64,000 nucleotides of DNA from NCBI RefSeq assembly GCF_051014445.1, contig NC_135141.1:2418001-2482000 (forward strand), given 5' to 3'. The notes below the pieces were generated by a model. The model worked only from the letters and a program-made list of their open reading frames with translations. It did no database searches and was not told where the DNA came from. Both the position numbers and the translations under genes were made by a program. The DNA is from Colletes latitarsis. Its lineage: Eukaryota > Arthropoda > Insecta > Hymenoptera > Colletidae. Shown piece after piece: positions 57,801 to 64,000 of the stretch. The stretch's first letter is position 1. Each line of letters opens with the position of its first letter.

Positions 57801-60800
57801 GACCAAACCGGTGTGATCCTCTAAAATATTGATCGAAACCAGGTTTAATTGTCTGTTTCAGTGTGGAACCACATTACTACGTGATTCAATCCACAGAAAA
57901 CCTAGGATCTGGCCAACAAGAATGCGGAAAAGGTAAAATCATGAGCCAGATGCGGGCATAACGCAGACCTAACTCAGACCTAACCGGTGTTATCCCCTAA
58001 AATGTGGATCGAAGCCAGCTTTAATTGACTGTTTCAGTGTGGTACCACATTACTACGTGACTCAAACCCGAAAAAACCCAGGTTCTGGCCAACAAGTATG
58101 CGAAGAAGGCAAAATCATGAGCCAGATGTGGGCATAAGCCAAACCTAACCCAGACCTAACCGGTTTTATCCTCTAAAATATTGATCGAAACCAGGTTTTA
58201 TTGACTGCTTCTGTGTGGTACCACATTACTACGTGATTCAAATCCGAAAAAACCCAGGATCTGGCCAACAAGTACGCAAAGAAGGCAAAATCATGAGCCA
58301 GATGCGGGCATAACCCAGACCTAACCCAAACCTTACCGGTGTTATCCTCTAAAATATCGATCGAAACTAGGTTCAATTGACTGTTTCACTATGGTACCAC
58401 ATCACTACGTGATTCAAACTGGAAAAAACCCAGGATCTGGCCAACAAGTATGCGAAGAAGGCAAAATCATGAGCCAGATGCGTGCATTACCCAGACCTAA
58501 CCCAGACCTAACCGGTGTCATCCTCCAAAATATTGATCGAAACCAAATTTAATGGATTGTTTCTGAGTGCTACCACATTACTACGTGATTCGAAACCGAA
58601 AAAACCCAGGATCAGGCCAACAAGTATGCGAAGAAGGAAAAATCTTGAGCCAGATGCGGGCATAAGCCAGACCTAACCGGTGTCATCCTCTAAAATATTG
58701 ATCGAAACCAAGTTTAATGGGCAGTTTCAGTGTGGTATCACATTACAACGAGACTCAAACCCGAAAAAAACCCAGGATCTGGCCAACAAGTATGCGAAGA
58801 AGGCAAAATCATGAGCCAGATGCGTGCATAACCCAGACCTAACCCAGACCTAACCGGTTTTATCCTCTAAAATATTGATCGAAACCAAATTTAATGGACT
58901 GTTTCAGTGTGGTACCACATTACTACGTGACTCAAACCCGAAAAAACCCAGGTTCTGGCCAACAAGTATTCTAAGAAGGCAAAATCATGAGCCAGATGTG
59001 GGCATAACCCAGACCTAACCCAGACCTTACCGGTTTTATCCTCTTAAATATTGATCGAAACCAGGTTTTATTGACTGTTACTGTGTGGTACCACATTACT
59101 ACGTGATTCAAATCCGAAAAACCCAGGATCTGGCCAACAAGTATGCGAAGAAGGCAAAATCTTGAGCCAGATGCGGGCATAAGCCAGACCTAACCGGTTT
59201 TGTCCTCTAAAATATTAATCGAAACCAGGCTTTATTGACTGATACTGTGTGGTACCACTTTACTACGTGATTTAAATCCGAAAAAAACCCAGGATCTGGC
59301 CAACAAGTATGCAAAGAAGGCAAAATCATGAGCCAGATGCGGGCATAACACAGACCTAACCCAGACCTAACCGGTTTTATCCTCTAAAATATTGATCGAA
59401 ACCAGGTTTTATTGACTGTTACTGTGTGGTACCACATTACTACGAGATTTAAATCCGAAAAAAACCCAGGATCTGGCCAACAAGTATGCAAAGAAGGCAA
59501 AATCATGAGCCAGATGCGGGCATTACACAGACCTAACCCAGACCTAACCGGTTATATTCTCTAAAATATTGATCGAAACCAGGTTTTGTTGACTGTTTCG
59601 TTGTGGTACCGCATTACTACGTGATTCAAACAGGGTAAAACCCAGGTTCTGGCCAACAAGTATGCGAAGAAGGCAAAATCATGAGCCAGATGCGGGCATA
59701 AGCCAGACCTAACCCAGCCCTAACCTGTTTTATCCTCTAAAATATTGATCGAAACCAGGTTTTATTGACTGTTACTGTGTGGTACCACATTACTGCGTGA
59801 TTCAAATCCGAAAAGACCCAGGATCTGGCCAACAAGTATGCAAAGATGGAAAAATCATGAGCCTGATGCGGGCATAACCCAGACCTAACCGGTTTCATCC
59901 TCTAAAATAGTGATCGAAATGAGGTTTAATTGACTGTTACTGTGTGGTGCCACATTACTACGTGATTCAAATCCGAAAAAACCCAGGATCTGGCCAACAA
60001 GTATGCAAAGAATTCAAAATCATGAGCGAGATGCGGGCATAACCCAGACCTAGCCCAGACCTAGCCGGTTTTATCCTTTAAGATATTGATCGAAACCAGG
60101 TTTTGTTGACTGCTACTGTGTGGTACCACATTACTACGTGATTCAAATGCGAAAAAACCCAGGATCTGGCCAAGAAGTATGCAAAGAAGGCAAAATCATG
60201 AGCCAGATGCGCGCATAACCCAGACCTAAACCAGACCTAACCGGTGTCATCCTCTAAAATATTGATCGAAACCAAGTTTAATGGGCCGCTTCAGTGTGGT
60301 ACCACATTACTACGTGACTCAAACCCGAAAAAACCCAGGTTCTGGCCAACAAGTATGCGAAGAAGGCAAAATCATGAGCCAGATGCGTGCATAACTCAGA
60401 CCTAACCCAGACCTAACCGGTGTCATCCTTTAAAATGTTGATCGAAACCAAGTTTAATGGACTGCTTCAGTGTGGTACCACATTACTACGTGACTCAAAC
60501 CCGAAAAAACCCAGGATCTGGCCAACAAGTATGCGAAGAAGGCAAAATCATGAGCCAGATGTGGGCATAAGCCAGACCTAACCCAGACCTAACCGGTTTT
60601 ATCCTCTAAACTATTGATCGGAACCTGGTTTTATTGACTGTTTTTGTGTGGTACCACATTACTACGTGATTCAAATCCGAAAAAACCCAAAATCTGGCCA
60701 GGTATGCAAAGAAGGCAAAATCATGAGCCAGATGCGCGCATAACCCAGACCTAAACCAGCCCTAACCTGTTTTATCCTCCAAAATATTGATCGAAACCAG

Positions 60801-63800
60801 GTTTTATTGACTGTTACTGTGTGGTACCACATTACTACGTGATTCAAATCCGAAAAAACCCAGGATCTGGCAAACAAGTATGCAAAGAAGGAAAAATCAT
60901 GAGCCAGATGCGGGCATAACCCTGACCTAACCGGTTTCATCCTCTAAAATAGTTATCGAAATGAGGCTTAATTGACTGTTACTGTGTGGTACCACATTAC
61001 TACGTGACTCAAACCCGAAAAAACCCAGGATCTGGCCAACAAGTATGCAAAGAAGGCAAAATCATGAGCCAGATGCGTGCATAACTCAGACCTAACCCAG
61101 ACGTAACCGGTGTTATCCTCTAAAATGTTGATCGAAACCAAGTTTAATGGACTTTTTCAGTGTGGTACCACATTACTACGTGACTCAAACCCGAAAAAAC
61201 CCAGGATCTGGCCAACAAGTATGCGAAGAAGGCAAAATCATGAGCCAGATGTGGGCATAAGCCAGACCTAACCCAGACCTAACCGGTTTTATCCTCTAAA
61301 ATAGTGATCGAAACCAGCTTTAATTGACTGTTTCTGTGTGGTACCACATTACTACGTGATTCAAAACCGAAGAAATTCAGGATCTGGCCAACATGTGTGC
61401 AAAGAAGGCAAAATCATGAGCCAGATGCGTGCATAACTCAGACCTAACCCAGACTTAACCGGTGTCATCCTTTAAAATATTGATCGAAACCAAGTTTAGT
61501 GGACTGTTTCGGTGTGTTACCACATTACTACGTAACTCAAACACGAAAAAACCCGGGAGCTGGCCATCAAGTATGCGAAGAAGGCAAAATCATGAGCCAG
61601 ATGCGTGCATAACCCAGACCTAACCCAGACCTAACCGGTGTTATCCTCTAAAATGTGGATCAAAACCAGCTTTAATTGACTGTTTCTGTGTGGTACCACA
61701 TTACTACGTGATTCAAAACCGAAAAACCCTGGATCAGGCCAACAAGTATGCGAAGAAGGCAAAATCATGTTCCAGATACGGGCATAACCCAGACCTAACC
61801 CAGACCTAACCGGTTTTATCCTCTAAAATATTGATCGAAACCAGGTTTTATTGACTGCTTCTGTGTGGTACCACATTACTACGTGATTCAAATCCGAAAA
61901 AACCCAGGATCTGGCCAACAAGTACGCAAAGAAGGCAAAATCATGAGCCAGATGCGGGCATAACCCAGACCTAACCCAAACCTGACCGGTGTTATCCTCT
62001 AAAATATCGATCGAAACTAGGTTCAATTGACTGTTTCACTGTGGTACCACATCACTACGTGATTCAAACTGGAAAAAACCCAGGATCTGGCCAACAAGTA
62101 TGCGAAGAAGGCAAAATCATGAGCCAGATGCGTGCATAACTCAGACCTAACCCAGACGTAACCGGTGTTATCCTCTAAAATGTTGATCGAAACCAAGTTT
62201 AATGGACTTTTTCAGTGTGGTACCACATTACTACGTGACTCAAACCCGAAAAAACCCAGGATCTGGCCAACAAGTATGCGAAGAAGGCAAAATCATGAGC
62301 CAGATGTGGGCATAAGCCAGACCTAACCCAGACCTAACCGGTTTTATCCTCTAAAATAGTGATCGAAACCAGCTTTAATTGACTGTTTCTGTGTGGTACC
62401 ACATTACTACGTGATTCAAAACCGAAGAAATTCAGGATCTGGCCAACATGTGTGCAAAGAAGGCAAAATCATGAGCCAGATGCGTGCATAACTCAGACCT
62501 AACCCAGACTTAACCGGTGTCATCCTTTAAAATATTGATCGAAACCAAGTTTAGTGGACTGTTTCGGTGTGTTACCACATTACTACGTAACTCAAACACG
62601 AAAAAACCCGGGAGCTGGCCATCAAGTATGCGAAGAAGGCAAAATCATGAGCCAGATGCGTGCATAACCCAGACCTAACCCAGACCTAACCGGTGTTATC
62701 CTCTAAAATGTGGATCAAAACCAGCTTTAATTGACTGTTTCTGTGTGGTACCACATTACTACGTGATTCAAAACCGAAAAACCCTGGATCAGGCCAACAA
62801 GTATGCGAAGAAGGCAAAATCATGTTCCAGATACGGGCATAACCCAGACCTAACCCAGACCTAACCGGTTTTATCCTCTAAAATATTGATCGAAACCAGG
62901 TTTTATTGACTGCTTCTGTGTGGTACCACATTACTACGTGATTCAAATCCGAAAAAACCCAGGATCTGGCAAACAAGTATGCAAAGAAGGCAAAATCATG
63001 AGCCAGATGCGCGCATAACCCAGACCTAACCGGTGTCATCCTCTAAAATATTGATCGAAACCAAGTTTAATGGGCAGTTTCAGTGTGGTATCACATTACA
63101 ACGAGACTCAAACCCGAAAAAAACCCAGGATCTGGCCAACAAGTATGCGAAGAAGGCAAAATCATGAGCCAGATGCGTGCATAACCCAGACCTAACCCAG
63201 ACCTAACCGGTTTTATCCTCTAAAATATTGATCGAAACCAAATTTAATGGACTGTTTCAGTGTGGTACCACATTACTACGTGACTCAAACCCGAAAAAAC
63301 CCAGGTTCTGGCCAACAAGTATTCTAAGAAGGCAAAATCATGAGCCAGATGTGGGCATAACCCAGACCTAACCCAGACCTAACCGGTTTTATCCTCTTAA
63401 ATATTGATCGAAACCAGGTTTTATTGACTGTTACTGTGTGGTACCACATTACTACGTGATTCAAATCCGAAAAACCCAGGATCTGGCCAACAAGTATGCG
63501 AAGAAGGCAAAATCTTGAGCCAGATGCGGGCATAAGCCAGACCTAACCGGTTTTGTCCTCTAAAATATTAATCGAAACCAGGCTTTATTGACTGATACTG
63601 TGTGGTACCACTTTACTACGTGATTTAAATCCGAAAAAAACCCAGGATCTGGCCAACAAGTATGCAAAGAAGGCAAAATCATGAGCCAGATGCGGGCATA
63701 ACACAGACCTAACCCAGACCTAACCGGTTTTATCCTCTAAAATATTGATCGAAACCAGGTTTTATTGACTGTTACTGTGTGGTACCACATTACTACGAGA

Positions 63801-64000
63801 TTTAAATCCGAAAAAAACCCAGGATCTGGCCAACAAGTATGCAAAGAAGGCAAAATCATGAGCCAGATGCGGGCATAACACAGACCTAACCCAGACCTAA
63901 CCGGTTATATTCTCTAAAATATTGATCGAAACCAGGTTTTGTTGACTGTTTCGTTGTGGTACCGCATTACTACGTGATTCAAACAGGGCAAAACCCAGGT
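54830..64000. repeat. Further, shortened copies of the right-hand higher-order repeat
   Basis: The series with AAGTATTCTAAGAAGG recurs near 49710, 54079, 58963 and 63316 (steps 4,368, 4,884 and 4,353). In the copy after 61.7 kb, several monomers including the CCACAGAAAACC variant are missing between GATACGGGCATAACCC and ACCGGTTTTATCC. A block of about 1.1 kb at 61.07-61.8 kb is repeated at 62.14-62.86 kb. Confidence 0.75.

Larger units (their letters stand above)
19983..64000. repeat. Satellite block C (about 44 kb, to the right edge)
   Basis: An unbroken array of about 250 monomers of 176 or 165 bp, same orientation as blocks A and B. Indels of a few bases occur (runs of six to eight A after CCG), and some monomers are 177 bp. 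Variant monomers recur in fixed order, which defines higher-order repeats. A distinctive variant with GATTYARTCCACAGAAAACC occurs near 21530, 23446, 26413, 29379, 32522, 35486, 38114, 41611, 44255, 46347, 48451, 50545, 52820, 54912 and 57881. Short frames of 60-104 codons recur on both strands simply because monomers recur. I do not consider them genes. No other gene or element interrupts the block. Confidence 0.97.

Noticed and set aside
1..64000. CRISPR array
   Set aside because: The repeat is continuous with no unique spacers, the period is 165-177 bp, and the associated genes are eukaryotic retrotransposon genes.
19983..64000. CENP-B box in the satellite
   Set aside because: I scanned both strands of the typical monomer for the TTCG....A..CGGG pattern. 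TTCG occurs (in the ATCGAA and GCGAAG boxes) but the CGGG half does not follow at the right spacing.

Overview
The window is eukaryotic, non-genic repeat DNA, almost certainly from an insect or another arthropod. About 51 kb is one tandem satellite with a monomer of about 176 bp. Two non-LTR retrotransposons of the R1 clade (SART/TRAS-like) interrupt it, both on the minus strand. No host gene, tRNA, rRNA, CRISPR array or bacterial-type operon was found. The insect assignment rests on two things: the element type, and telomere-like TTAGG/CCTAA units embedded in every satellite monomer. An 11-nt TTAGG-derived unit would fit Hymenoptera, but that last step is inference.

Layout: satellite block A (1-2715); retrotransposon 1 (2716-9744, flanked by a 16-17 bp target-site duplication); satellite block B (9745-14430); retrotransposon 2 (14431-19982, flanked by a 14 bp duplication); satellite block C (19983-64000). 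Block C is a mosaic of higher-order repeats. Repeats offset by about 6.1-6.5 kb dominate 23.8-36 kb, and nearly identical blocks of about 4.2-4.9 kb run from 46 kb to the end.

Retrotransposon 1 is about 7.0 kb with a 24-nt poly(A). ORF1 encodes a 993-aa Gag-like protein with a coiled coil, an RRM-like region and three CCHC knuckles. ORF2 encodes an APE endonuclease, a reverse transcriptase and a C-terminal CCHC finger. A 16-nt G tract puts ORF2 out of frame by +1 just before RT motif A. Retrotransposon 2 is about 5.55 kb with a 36-37-nt poly(A). It has an intact 1060-aa ORF2 and a 540-aa ORF1 that looks 5'-truncated. In both, the ORF1 stop and ORF2 start overlap as TAATG, the arrangement known to drive termination-reinitiation in silkworm SART1. 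Both 3' UTRs hold a similar row of hairpins whose sequences differ while pairing and loop size are kept.

The point of most interest is how satellite and elements relate. Each monomer contains one or two copies of TTAGGTCTGGG (read on the minus strand), and element 1 sits inside that unit. This suggests a satellite derived from, or maintained beside, a variant telomere and serving as a landing site for R1-clade elements. Element 2 lies 46 bp away in the monomer, outside the telomere-like unit, in the same orientation.
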